A stretch of DNA of 64,000 bases from Enoplosus armatus. Taxonomy: Eukaryota > Chordata > Actinopteri > Centrarchiformes > Enoplosidae. The notes below the pieces were generated by a model. The model saw only the letters and a list, made by a program, of their open reading frames with translations, was not told the origin of the DNA and did no database searches. Position 1 is the stretch's first letter. Each line of letters begins with the position of its first letter. The position numbers and the translations under genes are program-made. Shown piece by piece: positions 1 through 12,508 of this stretch. The stretch is from positions 18,444,648 to 18,508,647 of the forward strand of contig NC_092197.1 in assembly GCF_043641665.1 (NCBI RefSeq), in the 5' to 3' direction.

Positions 1-130
1 GATAATAATAGCGCCGTGTGTTCCTCTCTGTGAGAAGCGTGGGAGGCGGAGCGGCGGTGTGACACGTGGGACGGCCGCTTGTTACTGTCACTACAGGGGA
101 AACAGCAACATCCCCTTTAACACGCACGTA
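1..130. other. CpG-rich window edge, unassigned
   Basis: The first ~130 bases are richer in CG dinucleotides than the following kilobases. This could be the edge of a promoter or first exon of a gene lying to the left. No splice-supported coding sequence is visible, so this is only a hint. Confidence 0.2.
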
Positions 131-729
131 AACATGCATTCACATGCACAGGCTCCGACACGCACACACATGTGTTTTTCGTGCAGCTTCTTTGGAATCC
201 CACAATGCTTTAGTTTGTTTTGGGTTTTTTTTTCCCAAAACACCATCAAATGACCGATACACAATTCAATGTAAAGTTTTACAGTTGCATCAAAACTGAG
301 AATGTTTTGCGGGTTTAGAAGACGTTTTGGGTTTTTTTTTTATTCAGGCCACCGTTTTTCAGAAGAGGAGCTTTGCATCCATTGGCTGAAGAGACCGCCG
401 GTGGTCATACTTGTAACATGTTTTGCAGTGATAGCTGGCGGGCAAGTCAAAAGTGGAAGTGGATCATGGTTATGCCACAAGACACACAAGAGAGTCACAA
501 GAGAAACCTAGAAAGACTAAAAGGGACAACAAACAAGAAATAAAACATGGGGGAGGAGAGTGACCGAAAAAAATAGCCACAAATGTCAAGCGTGGATACA
601 CAGCTGTAGGTTGTTGTTGTAAGTCAACTTACGACGTCAATGGACGGATGGAAAGATCGCTCAAAGACCTCGGTGGTCAGAATGTGTCACGGCAGTCTTT
701 TTTTTTTTGATTATTTTGGTGCCGTATGT

Positions 730-758
<29 letters not shown>
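730..758. repeat. (CA)14 microsatellite
   Basis: A perfect dinucleotide run in the leftmost intergenic region, followed by a short C/A-rich tail. Confidence 0.95.
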
Positions 759-760
<2 letters not shown>

Positions 761-1209
761 CACCCACAGAAATGACCTTCAGAGAACTAAATCAGCACTA
801 AAAATACCATTAAAATTTGAAAACCCACATGTGAAACTGATTCAGACGTCGTCACTTACAGCCATGTGAAAATGTTTTAAAACTGGCTTCGGACACTGAA
901 CGTGAAAAATATGCCGTCAGTTTTTCCTTCAGATTCTATCTGAGGGCAGTCACTTTTGGCTTGTTTTGGTAGCCAATGCAAAGACATTAGGGCAGGTGCA
1001 AGAAGGTCAAACATCTCAGAACTTGTAAGGCTGCATTTCAGACCGAATGAAGACCCCATGGATAAGCCGGAGAAAAGTGCATTGGAATGTATTAATTAAA
1101 GATATGAAACCACGAAGAAGGATCTCGTTTAAAAAAGGCGGGAGGAGTCATTTGAAGTTTGCGTGTCGTCCGCGTAGTCGTGATCATTTTTGTAGGATTC
1201 TTTTGAAGA

Positions 1210-1345
1210 TGTGACCAAATGGCGTCATGTATCACGCACAGAACAAACGTGGTCCAAGTGCTGATCCCTGTGGAACTCTGTGTTTGACCTTAGAGTTGGA
1301 AGGACAGCAAAGTCCTTCACATTTAACAATACTCCCGGTTTGTAC
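1210..1345. repeat. Possible degenerate interspersed repeat
   Basis: The wording around 1250-1310 (ending in phrases such as 'ccctgtggaactctgtg') resembles a common teleost interspersed sequence I recall. The family cannot be named from sequence alone and no coding capacity remains. Confidence 0.3.
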
Positions 1346-1614
1346 AGTTCAGTCTAGCTCAATATTATAAAATAAAGTTGTCTTACAAGTACGTACACAG
1401 AATTCAACACAGACTTACTCTACAAAGCTTATCATAATCCTATAAGGATAAAATAAACATGCAGTTGGGAGAGTCAAGACCATATGGAGAGTCCTCATCT
1501 GATCACACAATGTATCTCGATTACACGCTCAGTACTGAATACACTGTTTGCAATTTGAAGTGTTATTTGCACCATTTTGAAGTGTGGAACCTGCAAACAG
1601 GAGGAATTGTAGTC

Positions 1615-1672
1615 ATGTCAAGTCAATTTATTTATACAGCCCAATATCACAAAGAGAGTTTTGCCTTTCTTA
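1615..1672 (-). mobile_element. L2-type LINE 3'-end fragment
   Basis: On the minus strand this reads as the typical fish L2-like LINE tail: 'gtgatattgggctgtata' followed by a short A/T-rich stretch and 'gacttgac'. The same tail appears in plus orientation at 45723-45768, so the two copies support each other. It is a short 5'-truncated insertion with no coding sequence. Confidence 0.65.
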
Positions 1673-2479
1673 TATTGTAAAAAGTGAAATCTGTCCAGCC
1701 CAGACAAGGTGGAAGGAGGTCATAATTATATAGGAATAGCTTTTATAGCATGACTGAGCTGTGTCTGTTTAAAACCGTTTAAAACAGTAATTGTACCATG
1801 GATGAAAATAGGCATAAATCATATACATATACGTGGGCAGTCCCTAAACATAGAGACCAACGCGTCAAATGTCAGTCTTCCCATCATTTGTTGAACAATG
1901 AGAAACCTGAGCAGTTTCTGTACCCCATCTGTCCTCCTACCTACAGTATCTCCACATACCACCCACCTCTCCACATACCCACCACATGTTTGCACATACA
2001 CCTACACCTCTCTTATATCTATCTCCCTGAGTCCTTAAGTCAGAAAAAAAAAAAAAACTGCAACATGCAAATGAGCTATTGCATGGTAACTCCCACACAA
2101 GAAATTCGAGAAAAAAATCTTTTCAAGCAACAAGATATTTGCATGTTGTCTTGTCAAATCTGACTAACTTTGATCACAGGCAGCAGTTGTGACCCCGAAA
2201 CTCCCCAAACAGGAAGCAAGTGGTGGTTGACGGCGACCTTATTCACATAAGGCAGTCGGTTTGAACACTGAAGCTTGGGGACATTGTACAGTATTGTTAT
2301 GAGGACTCATAATAAACCTTAAAACTCAACCAAGACTATGAGCGTGTACAGACCACCTGTCACTTTTTAGCTGTTCAAATGTAAAAAAAAAAAAAAAATT
2401 GTAAAATGCAATAGGTAGAAAAGGCACAGGTGTTACTAATAACATTAACAATGACACGTGCAACACCAGGTCCCTGAAA

Positions 2480-2600
2480 CTGAAGCAGCTAAATGGAGTA
2501 CAGCCATCATTCATTTGATTATTTACACCTGTGCTTTTCCCACTGTGACATGTCAAAGGGTGACTCCGTGAAAAAGGCTCGTTGTTGCTCTCCACAGATG
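2480..2600 (+). repeat. Interspersed repeat family A, copy 1
   Basis: The segment around 2515-2580 (key words 'cacctgtgctttt' and 'gacatgtcaaa', then 'gaaaaaggc') recurs in diverged form at about 8045-8150 and 11025-11100. Three copies in one orientation within 9 kb define a dispersed repeat family. I cannot assign it to a transposon class. Confidence 0.6.
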
Positions 2601-2999
2601 AACATGACACTCCACCATCTGAGAGGTAATGGAAGGACACAGATCGAAAAATCCGAAGGTATAGGGCTGTCTGCGGCTTTTTAAAAACCGCAACTGCCTG
2701 TAATAAAGTTGCCAGACACCATATCTGAAGTCACCTCGTGTTATTGTTATCATCCAATGAGGCAGCACATCCAAATGATGGAACAACATTACGTAATGTA
2801 GGATTAGATAACAGACTGCTTGACTGCTTTTTTGTTGTTGTGTGGCATCAATTAGGACGGGACAACCTTTGAAGGGGAACTGGGGAGCGCTACTGCATAT
2901 TTGAAAAGAAAGTTGCATAAAGCCTCCAGACGGTAGCTGCACAAAATCTGCCTCAAGTGACATCACTTAAGTCAGCGGCTGGGGCTGAAGACTACAAGT

Positions 3000-3225
3000 T
3001 TGAAAAAGGAAAAAAATCTGAGGGTGACCTCTGCAGCCCGCTCCTCATCTCTGCTTGAGGCTAGCAGCTCGAGGCTACATTAGCTGCAACTAGCATAACA
3101 CACCCACATTCCTGACCTAACTGTCTGCGGGGGAGTTGAATTGTGGGTAATGTAGGTACCAGGTTTTGAGAATGCATGAAATAAAATTTAAAAAAAGACG
3201 ATATCTCTGGTTCTTTTGCATCTAG
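3000..3225. repeat. Teleost interspersed repeat fragment
   Basis: The stretch around 3125-3215 ('gttgaattgtgggtaatg', then a G-to-A-rich tail) matches wording I know from many fish loci. The 'ggtaatgtaggcacc'-like segment recurs at 11092-11106 beside family A copy 3, so the two may belong to one longer element. Confidence 0.45.
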
Positions 3226-5556
3226 TTCTATCCTGTTTTTTTTTTTTTTTTATGTTATTGGAGTGCCAAAAAAAAAGCATCGGACTCTTTTAAGATTAAT
3301 AATAAGAAAAATTCAGTTCAGATTATTGCAGTAGGAATTGGATGGATTCCAGGTTGTTGTGGCTTTTGCAGCCAATTAGCAGCAGGCTAGCAGCTGTGTT
3401 TCAGTGAAGAGACACAAATTGTAATTCTATCCAGTTACATTCATTCCATCTACACTTGGCCCCTTCAATTAATACAATTAATAAATAGTTTCGATTCTGG
3501 TGAGTGTTTTTTTTTTTTTTCCCACAAATTTGTGTTTAATATCTGTGCTTTAATATCCTTTAACCCTAGAGCACCCACCACTATATAATATGTATTGTAA
3601 CATAATATATATAATATAATATAATATTTCTAAATGTCTAAAAATGACTAGACCTATGGTATCAATGTTCAAACCAAGAGAACACAATTTCAAGGGAACA
3701 CCAGATGATTCGCTGGAGAGGGAGGAAGGAAGGTACGCAACGTCACAGAATTATATTCAGGAACAGTAATACAGCAGTTTTTCCCGCCACACAGCCTTTC
3801 AGTAATTATATTTCCTTGTCCGTGAACATGATTTCTGCCTAAATCACGTCAGATTGATTTTTACAAAATGTAAGATGTGCCTGTGCATTACATCAACATC
3901 AACATGAGAGAATGGGGTTTTGCTGTATTTGTGGTACATAAATAGGACTCCTGTGTGGGATTGACTGACAACCCGGCAAAAAAAGTTGTCAAGAAATTTG
4001 GAATTTCCCCGAGTGAGGTCGAAAGTAGAAACGAGTGTGCTCTCTCTCTCTTTCTCTCTTGCGCTTTCCCATCAAGGCTCACTGCCACAGCAGTGAGGGC
4101 TTTGCAGCAAAGACGGGGAAACAAAATAAAACTGAGAGTCTTGTGGGTTGCCACTTTTTAATTCTGAGGCAGCGAGGTTCATACCCTCACTGCAGGGCTG
4201 TAGCAAAGATAATGACTGGTTGTAATTCCATGTGCTGCGTCTACTCTGGTTGGACAGGCTGGTTTGTGCTGTGTCGCTATTTTTGAACTAAAATGAAACG
4301 GGCCTAAAACCACAACATTCTGCAGGGATCGCCAGTAGTGCTGAATCATTGATATTCTCCCACAAAGAAAACAAAGATGAGCCCAACCCGAACGCATTTG
4401 TGACAGGTAGCTGCATCGACAAGATAAGATGGCATTTGGAGGAGCACTTGGCTCTTCCTTTGGCCAATTTTGGCCTCTTTTCTTTATTGCACAAACATTT
4501 CTGAAACAGCTGTGGTCGCCATGCTGTATGGGCGTGTATATGCTTTTCTCTAGAAGTCTCTGGCCTGCTGGTAAACTGAGCAGCTACAGAAGGGCAGGAG
4601 TTTAAACCCAGCAAGTCTACATCACTGCATGTTTGGTCATCCAAGCAAAGGTATTTAAATCTCTAATTTTGTGTGTGTGTGTGTGTGTTCGTGCTGACTG
4701 GAGTTTAGGGTTTATGTCAACATTAAAGGGGTTTGTTCCGCGTCTACTGTACGCCAGCTCGACTCCGAAGGAGGATATTTTTTGTTTGAATCTCAGCACC
4801 AAGGTGGAGCGTGTTAAACCCCGGTTTTAGAGGAGGAATTGTTTATCTTGTGGCAAACTGTTCGCCAAACCAGCACAAAGGCCAGACTACAGGCAGCCGA
4901 GCTGCGGTGGAGGAGAGCTCCAGCACAGTCACAGAGACGGTGTCATTACTGACACAAGACAAGCCGCAGTAAATACACTCCTCCTGTCAAATGACTGGGG
5001 TTCAGATTCTAGAGTGACAGAAATGATACCCATAGACGCTACTGAAGGACGCGCAGTTGCCTTTTTACGCAAACCGAAGATGAAACGGGAGAGATGATTA
5101 CATGTTCTAAAGCTGGATTTATAGTCCACGCAGCTGGTTAACGAGAGTCCTTCCATTTCGATTTATAGCTCAGTGTCGCGTTCAGATTTCTCGCGTTGAT
5201 CCCGCCGGCACCACGCAAGGCGGATGCACGTCGCACGTGACCAGGCTGCACTGTGCTTTGACATTTTTTTTCATCAATGTTATTTACAGCGTTTCAAAGT
5301 CAGGACCGAAAGTGTTTCCAAGTGACAGGAAACAGGATCGGCAGGCGGGACATAACGCTGGGAGGATTCTGATTTGAGCGTTGAAAAGTGGGCGTGTCAT
5401 AACCGACCTACCAAATTGTCCGCCACGGTTTTTCACCACGATGAAGATGATAATCATAATATTATATTTGTGTTCAGCGCTTACATAGAAGTCGATCATG
5501 TTATGTCCTACTTGCACCGCACGTCTGAATTCAACACTGATTTGTTTGTATGTGTG

Positions 5557-5584
5557 TCAATCAATCAATCAATCAATCAATCAA
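5557..5584. repeat. (TCAA)7 microsatellite
   Basis: Seven perfect tetranucleotide units. Confidence 0.95.
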
Positions 5585-8044
5585 TGTGTCAAGGCTGTTG
5601 CTAGGGCTCTGAGTCACATGGCGCTTGCGACTCTCTCTCTGACCGAACTTGTTTGCTAACGGTTAGCTGTCGTCGATCTTTTCCAAAGGGCTCCAGTGTG
5701 CTTGCTCCTTCCTTCGTAAAGTACCTGGCAACAAAAATGCTGCGTTCGCGGTGTTGAAAGGTCGCACACGTGTGCTAAGCTCCGAAATAAATCCCCCATC
5801 CTGTTCCAACTGTTAACTGACCTTGCGTGGCTTCTGAAAGATTCACGTTTTTTTTTTTTTTAAATACGATGTTTCAAATATGGAGAGGAGGAGCAGAACT
5901 GCAGAGTTCAGAGGCTATTATTTCATCTGTATTAATTATAGTTTGCAGAATTACAACCGGCTCCGGCAGCTGCAGCAGCAGCAGCAATATAGGCAGCTGT
6001 ATTTTCTTTGTTCCTCCTCACCCTTCAACGCTTAAACAACTTTACGTTTTTAGCCCCGCCACTAATAAGGATGTAGGAATAGCAACACCTCTACAACAAT
6101 GTGCTCATTCTCTCCAACACTTTAGTATCGTCAGGTTTAATAAACACTACCTGTTTGCAGGTTTGGACTCTGTGGTCTATTTCTTCTTTTTGCAGTCACC
6201 ACACGCGGGGCTTGCTTGGTTATACAGAAGGCTTCAGGCTCACTAGTGGGTGGGTGTTTGTTTATGACATAACTGCTGACCAGTTAGATTTTATAAGGAG
6301 TGGTCCTACACAAGGGGAAGTTAGTTGTGATGTTCTGGCTGCAGTCGCACAGCCAGTGAAATCTGATACATGCATATACACAATGTGTCCCTGTTTTGTG
6401 ATTAACTACCAAAATCCTGCAAATTAGGGTCAATGTAACGCCATCAAACGGTTAATGCAGCTGAGGATCCAAGGTCTCCGCTGGTAAGTGGAACCATGCG
6501 TTTATGTCGCCTCACTGGTTTGAGCCTGCAGCCCGTTTCTCTTGTGGTTGAAGGGAGGGTGTCACGACACTTCATACAGTAGCTCTGAAACGCCACGCCA
6601 GGAAGTGAACTGGGCTGACGTTCTGCAGGGCTGAAACCACTGATGACACAGACGCAGACGGAGGAGCTACTCAGCTGACGCAGCAGCACTCCATGGGTAC
6701 GTTTCATTTAAAACATTTCAAAGTTTACCCGAGCTGTTTTACTTTCTGTGTGAGGGGATAGCTGCCTTGCTGCTAGGTTTGTTTAAACAGAAAGAGGCTC
6801 TCTAACCGATATGCGAGTCAGAGAGGAAAGCCACACAACCAATAAAGCTCCCATGCAGCGGAGAGTAGGGCTGGACGATTTGACATCACCAACTCAGCAG
6901 ATGGGCGATCATGACGATATCATTCCCAAGACTTTTTCTCTTGTTCAAATACATGACTACCGTCGTGCTGTAACTGAAAACTATGATTCATTATTGAAGT
7001 TTTATAGATATCAAGAGTCAGGCTCTCCAGTCAGGCACTGCAGTGTGCGGTTTACATTCACAGTGGTGGCAGACACATCACTCGAAAACGCATGTTCCGA
7101 GTCAGAGGGCCCCTGATTTCAGACACAAGCAACTAACAGTAAATAACAACTGTCGCCGGCAGATGTTTGTCAGCTGCAGCAAGCAAGCTAATTCACATTG
7201 GCTCTGTGAGTCGGTTGGAAAGACTTTTTAATGTTTCTGGCAGACTCACGTGAAAATGAGAACTGTACAAAAGGGTGTTAAGCGCTTGGGGGGTGGGAGG
7301 GTGTTAAAAGTACGCGTTTGATGGCTTCGTTGTGCTAACTCAGCGCTGTGTAATTAAAAACAAATTGAAAAAAAAAGGTTTAGAATCACTCACAAACACA
7401 TACGGCGCTGCTGAGGTGTCACTCAAAACAGCATGTGTGTGTGTTGCATGTTGCAATGTTAAAAGCACGCAGGCTTTTGTGTAGGAATGTACACACTACT
7501 TCTGTTTTTCACTCTTTCATGGCTTTTTTTTTTTTTTTTTAATTGAGCACTTCGCGCTGAGAAGGTTATAAACTTTGTTTGCTCTGTCTGAACACACGAC
7601 CTCTGGTTTATATGGGGCCGTGTAAAGTCGGCGAGAGCGCTGTGATGTGCGTTTTAGTGGGGACGACTCTGTAGTTGCCTGCCTTTCAAATTGACGTCAA
7701 ATGTTTTGTGGCATTTAAGCCTTTTTTCGGCATGTGAATGTTTAGCGGTGAAGCGTACATAGAGTCGGATATCACTCATTAAACTCTACATATAAAGGAG
7801 TTGATTAAGTCATACATCCCGGTGCTGTTCTCAACACAAGTTCAAGCCTTGACCTTTAGCGTCAAGTCCGCTCACTAGCTGTCTGAGCTTTCAGCTCATG
7901 GTCTTCCTTCAGCAAATGGGGCTAAGTGTGGAACTTGAGTCACATGATGACAGGCAGTTGTTTTGAACATCACAGGAGGAAGAGCGCAGGTGGTCCTGGT
8001 ATCACGCATACAGGCTCACGGTCACAGTGAGCCACTGCTGCTAA

Positions 8045-8150
8045 CTGGGACACTTGAATAGAGCAGAGCCATCGTTAGTGTCATTAGTAACACTTGTGCT
8101 TTTCCTACTATGACAAGTCAAAATGTCTGCTCTGAAGAAAAGGCCTGTTG
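8045..8150 (+). repeat. Interspersed repeat family A, copy 2
   Basis: Contains 'cttgtgcttttcctactatg' and 'acaagtcaaaatgtctgctc', homologous to the copies near 2515 and 11030. The homology extends upstream through an 'agagccatc' segment that is also present before copy 1. Confidence 0.6.
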
Positions 8151-8450
8151 GGGTGGGGATCATAACCCTTGTCTCAGTTCAAAGATGTTAGATGTGGATC
8201 TTTCTCCAGCTGTCAACTGTCTCCTGGTTGGTGAGTTTTCATCTGTTTTGGTCAGGTTTTCACAACACGATGTGCAATACTTTAATAGCTTTGTTTAAAG
8301 TATTAGTTTTGTATCCTCTGCTTGTCCTGCCGTCAGGCTGTACGTTCTTTCCAGAAGGGCTGATGTACTTCCACTTGTCCTTGAACAATTAAAGCCAAAT
8401 TCAAGTTTATCTTTGTCCTCCCAACTTTAAACAAGTTTAAACACTGACCA

Positions 8451-8682
8451 AACTTTATTGACCCTCAATCTTAAACCTAGCGACGCAGCCGAGCGGAGGC
8501 AGCAACAGAAGCTGCTCTTCAGTCGGTTTCAAATTCTAACTTTAGTGCTCCTGCTTTTAACACCTAGGTTTTAGCTGCTGCGGACAGTGGTTAGAGATCT
8601 TTGTGCTGCTGCATTGTTCATTGCACTTTACAGCAGATTTGTCTTCACACTGGCTGTCTCTCTCTTAGGGACTGGGTGTAAC
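8451..8682 (+). repeat. Near-identical direct repeat, left copy
   Basis: About 232 bases are repeated at 10571-10802 with a constant offset of 2120. I counted two mismatches: the C/T at 8466 and the C/G in the 'agcaacagaa' / 'agcaagagaa' segment. There is no obvious terminal inverted repeat. It could be two recent copies of one element, long terminal repeats of a small retroelement, or a local duplication. Confidence 0.85.
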
Positions 8683-10570
8683 TTGATTGTACTGGAACAG
8701 CAAAGTCGGTCCTTGGCACCTACAACTCCTTCTTGCTCACCAATGTCATGAATGTCATGCGTCTGCCACGTCTCTCAGCCAAATCACAATGAGAATTTAT
8801 GACTCTATGTTGTCCTAATCTAAAACAGTGACCATCTCAAGGACAGCAGGTGAGGTGGGACAGAGAAGGGGATTGAAGGGGAAGAAAAGAAAAGAGACAA
8901 AGAAACTGCCTCCAGGTCAGTCAGCGAAGCTCACTGTCACCGTCAACTGTACGCGGGCCCCTCCGGAGGTTCAGCGTTGTGTTGGAGACAGCAGGTCTGA
9001 GATCAGCGGACTGCTGTCAGTGGTTTGAGATGCTCAGTGAGCAGCGTTGGAACGGGTGTAACTGAACCGTGTGTGACATCAGCAGGAGGAGTGAAACAGT
9101 TGTGATTCCTTTTCTGCAACAACACCGAACAGCTCACACTGATTTCAGATAGTGTTTACACTTCATGATAGGCAGCATTAGTCACTGAATTCATTAGATA
9201 CGCTGGGAAGGTGACTCACTGTAACAGGAAGCAGCAGTCCTCGCCAATGTGAGTATCAAATGTCACAACACACGCTTTCACTGTGTCTCTGCTGTGTGTT
9301 AGAGTGCTGCGACAGCCCTGCAAGTCTTTGTAGTCGGCTCACACTCGACATGCCACAGCATTTCGCTGATTGTGTGGTTGACCATCATTTTTTAAAAATG
9401 GTGGCTGCCAGTCCCAGTGTTGGCTCATGTGTTCGGCCAATCCGCGTACACTCATGTCTGAACCAATCACTGTACACTTTTGTCGCTCGAGGTTCCTTTC
9501 GTGCAGGGCGAGTACCTCGAAACGGTTCTAAGTTCTACGATCGTTCCCAGTTCTCGCAGTGTGGACACAGTGCTGTTTTTAGAACTATTGTCCCAAATTG
9601 CTGGTTGGCGCTTTGGTGTTTCCTCTTTTGAATGTCGCAATGCCCAATTGTGGGCCAACGCGCGTCTTCAAGGATGAATTTAATTGATGTTGAACAGGAT
9701 GACCAAGAGAGGATGCAGCACGGTACTCCTTTAGCATTTACCGAACTTCCTCTCAGTTACATCGCAGTGGCTTTTGCAGACTTGCGTTTGACCACGTTGA
9801 TTGTCGGCCATTTGCAAAACAAAATGTGAGACTGTGTAAATAGTCCCTCAAGATGATGGTTCCCAGGCGTTCCCATAGATGACCACATCATCTAGATGCA
9901 CAATGTAACCAGACACAACCTGATTCATGTGTTGGAGTGTGTAGCCTTTTGATGAGGGGAGCTTGACCCTAATAACATAGACCTTCTTCTTTAAAAGATT
10001 GAGTACGTTCTGCAGTGCCCACCTGGTCCACACAATCTCTCATTTGAAGGAGGGGAAAAGAGAGAGGACTTCTGTAGATGGTCTACGCATCAAGTCTGGT
10101 TTCTGAAACAGAAGACGCAGCTGGAACCTGGAGGGTTCAGGGATGTTAAGCCTCCAAACATCCACGATTCATCAGCACTGTCGCAATAGGCATCGTGTTC
10201 TGTTAGACATATGCATGTTGGGGAATCTGAAAGAAAAGACGGAGAACTTTTAATCGGACTGATCTATTAATTCCTCTTTCTGTCATTTAGGTGTCCAAAC
10301 AACATCTGCAAATTATTGAGAACTGAGAATCCTCACAAGATAACCCACTTAACAAATGTAAAAAAGGCTTTTCCTGCATTGTGTCTCTATCACATAGTTG
10401 TGTTCAGATAAACTGCTGAACCAACAACAGCTTACAGGTATAAAACTCTTTCTCTAGGACTACATTTCCATTTCCTCTATTACTAATGCTGCATGGAGCC
10501 TGCCTTAACCCATGGACGCGATCTGTGAAGCATTGCTGGGTACAGAGGACTCTACACTCTATCTGACACA
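8683..10570. other. Segment between the direct repeats
   Basis: This interval holds no gene I can support. It includes an unassigned candidate repeat at roughly 9440-9665 and the Ty3-type reverse-transcriptase fossil at 9845-10060 on the minus strand. If the direct repeats were long terminal repeats, this would be the internal region, but the coding fossil is far too short and decayed to prove it. Confidence 0.4.
9845..10060 (-). mobile_element. Decayed Ty3-type reverse-transcriptase fragment
   Basis: The minus-strand translation contains 'MNQVVSG' followed by 'HLDDVVIYGNAWE'. This is the catalytic-core pattern of Ty3-type reverse transcriptases (normally Y-L-D-D-V-V-I-Y-S..W). An adjacent minus-strand frame gives 'DCVDQVG', part of the conserved block upstream in the same domain. 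The two blocks lie in different frames and are closer than in an intact enzyme, so there is a frameshift and an internal deletion. The Tyr of YLDD is replaced by His. It is non-functional. Confidence 0.6.
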
Positions 10571-10802
10571 AACTTTATTGACCCTTAATCTTAAACCTAG
10601 CGACGCAGCCGAGCGGAGGCAGCAAGAGAAGCTGCTCTTCAGTCGGTTTCAAATTCTAACTTTAGTGCTCCTGCTTTTAACACCTAGGTTTTAGCTGCTG
10701 CGGACAGTGGTTAGAGATCTTTGTGCTGCTGCATTGTTCATTGCACTTTACAGCAGATTTGTCTTCACACTGGCTGTCTCTCTCTTAGGGACTGGGTGTA
10801 AC
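10571..10802 (+). repeat. Near-identical direct repeat, right copy
   Basis: The partner of 8451-8682. The flanks differ on both sides: the left copy continues 'ttgattgtactgg' and the right copy 'accactgctcacc'. The identity block therefore stops sharply at position 8682/10802. Confidence 0.85.
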
Positions 10803-12090
10803 ACCACTGCTCACCACTCCGTCTGAGTAATACAAGATGAATACAGTGTACTGCAATGTGTATAAGTTTCTGAATTTAAGCCGATTTTATAGGGTGTATT
10901 CAAAACAAGATGCACGGGGAGTATAACGTGATTGTACACAGTGTAGAGTGTGTATAGAAGATGAGCAGGGTGTTGATCTAACGTAAAGGGTGAATACCAG
11001 ATTGTAGGACGGATATAAGATGTCTGATGATTATTTACACCTGTGCTTTGTGACATGTCAAAATGTCTCCTATGAAAAAGGTCTATTGCAGGTAATGTAG
11101 GCACCCGCTTTGGACAAGAAAGAAGAATGCGTTTAATGATAAAGATTTAGATCCTTTCTTATGAACAGTCCATCTGTACAAGTGTTATAGGAGTGCAATG
11201 CTAAATGGGCGGAGGACTCATTTTTTAAAGGGAGTGTTTGACGTGTATGGTGTGTAGATAAGATTTTATAGAGTGGGAAGTGGTAGGAGTTATTTCAGGC
11301 GTCCAGTATTCTGGTAAGCAAAACTCCCAATAGGTGACTTACAGCTGGAGCACTTCAAGGCTCGGATGGACATGAAACTCCCACAGCTGAATCATCAGTG
11401 CAGAAGATGGACAGCTGTTAGAAGATATCAGGTTCTTTGGTTAAAAAAAAAAAAAAAAGTCAAAGCTACAATCCTGTACATAAGTCAACCACGACTCCCC
11501 AGAAGCACTTCAGTTAGAAACATCCAAACTCTTGAGCTTACAACTGCTCAGCTAAGAATCTAAAGCTGAATCTGAAGACCGTTCTAGGTCATTTTTTGAA
11601 TGAGCTCAACAACTGTCTGAATATGCTATGCACCGCATCCAGGAGACTCCTGCGTTTCTATTTTGAGGAACGTTGCGAGGATGAGTTTACAGTGGTGAAG
11701 AATACTTCAAATACCAACTGTTTCTCCCGCTTCACAACCCCAGGGGGCGTGTTTAAGATGAACAGGAAGATGTGTAATGGTCTGCAAGGTGGATCTGTGT
11801 GGTACATATAAGATGTACGAGGAGTGCGTTTGAGGACACAGGGACATTGTTAGGGACTTTACAATTTTACAGTAGAAAGTGTTATGAAAGTTCACCTGCA
11901 GCCTCAGACAGGAACATCTATGTTTCAGGTCATATTTGTAGCCGTATATATACATATGTATGTGTCTGGTTTGACCTCTGTATTGTTCCAGTCTTAGGAG
12001 ATGGAAAGTCCCCCGGCCTCTTTCTCAGGTCCTGTCTATGTCCGAGTGTGTGCGTGTGTGTGTGTGTGTCTGTGTAGTGGTGTGGGTTGT
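10803..12090. other. Intergenic DNA upstream of sh3bp2
   Basis: Family A copy 3 lies at 11025-11110, and there is a poly-A run near 11443-11458. A short (GT)n run ends near 12070, just before the candidate promoter. I see no coding sequence. Confidence 0.5.
11025..11110 (+). repeat. Interspersed repeat family A, copy 3
   Basis: Contains 'ttacacctgtgcttt' and 'gacatgtcaaaatgtctcc', homologous to the copies near 2515 and 8085. About ten bases present in the other copies ('tcccactgtg'-like) are missing after 'gctttgtg'. Confidence 0.6.
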
Positions 12091-12094
12091 ATCC

Positions 12095-12508
12095 GGCAGC
12101 CAATCGCATACTAGCTCTGAGGAAGCAGGAAGGAACATGCTGCAGCCAGTCGACCAATGAGAAGCCGGGGCTGGAGGAGGAGGCCCCTTCAGGAAACGAC
12201 TGGCGGAGTATCAGGGCTTCAGACCTCTAACAGACTTCCTAACCAGCACGACTGATTGTTCTATCTTCCTGCGTATCCCCTTCATTCGTTTGTTTCAGTC
12301 ATTTGTCACTCTAGCCATCTATCCTTCCATCTCTTCTTTCATTCACCTGCGTTCTTGGCTCAGTTCTTCCGAATCGAACCTCTCCTCTGAGCCTGAATCT
12401 TGGGTCTTTGATTCATTCTGCCCTCGGTCCATCCGACCGTACATCCGTCCTCCATCGCTCCTCGCGCTTGAAAAGTATGGTGGTATATTGTGTTGTGCTG
12501 TCGCCGTC
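12095..12508 (+). promoter_or_regulatory. sh3bp2: Candidate distal promoter and 5' leader of sh3bp2
   Basis: Two CCAAT boxes (12100-12104 and 12154-12158) sit 350-410 bases before the distal coding first exon, in a locally GC-richer stretch. No TATA box is evident. The transcription start cannot be placed from sequence. The frame upstream of the ATG at 12509 stays open to 12290 without a recognisable domain, so I treat it as leader. Confidence 0.4.

Larger units (their letters stand above)
131..8440. other. Non-coding intergenic DNA with repeat fragments
   Basis: No open frame here shows a recognisable domain, and none is framed by convincing splice sites. The stretch contains a (CA)n tract, poly-T/poly-A runs, a (TCAA)7 tract and the interspersed repeat fragments listed separately. 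Any genes would have to be non-coding or very small. Confidence 0.6.

Noticed and set aside
1798..2163. 121-codon frame near the left end
   Set aside because: Tyr/His/Thr-rich low-complexity translation containing a poly-Lys from an A run; no homology recognised.
5557..5584. CRISPR-like regular repeat
   Set aside because: It is a contiguous tetranucleotide microsatellite with no spacers, in a eukaryotic genome.
9440..9665. Possible inverted-repeat transposon around 'ggttctaagttctacgatcg'
   Set aside because: I could not find convincing terminal inverted repeats or a second copy in the window.
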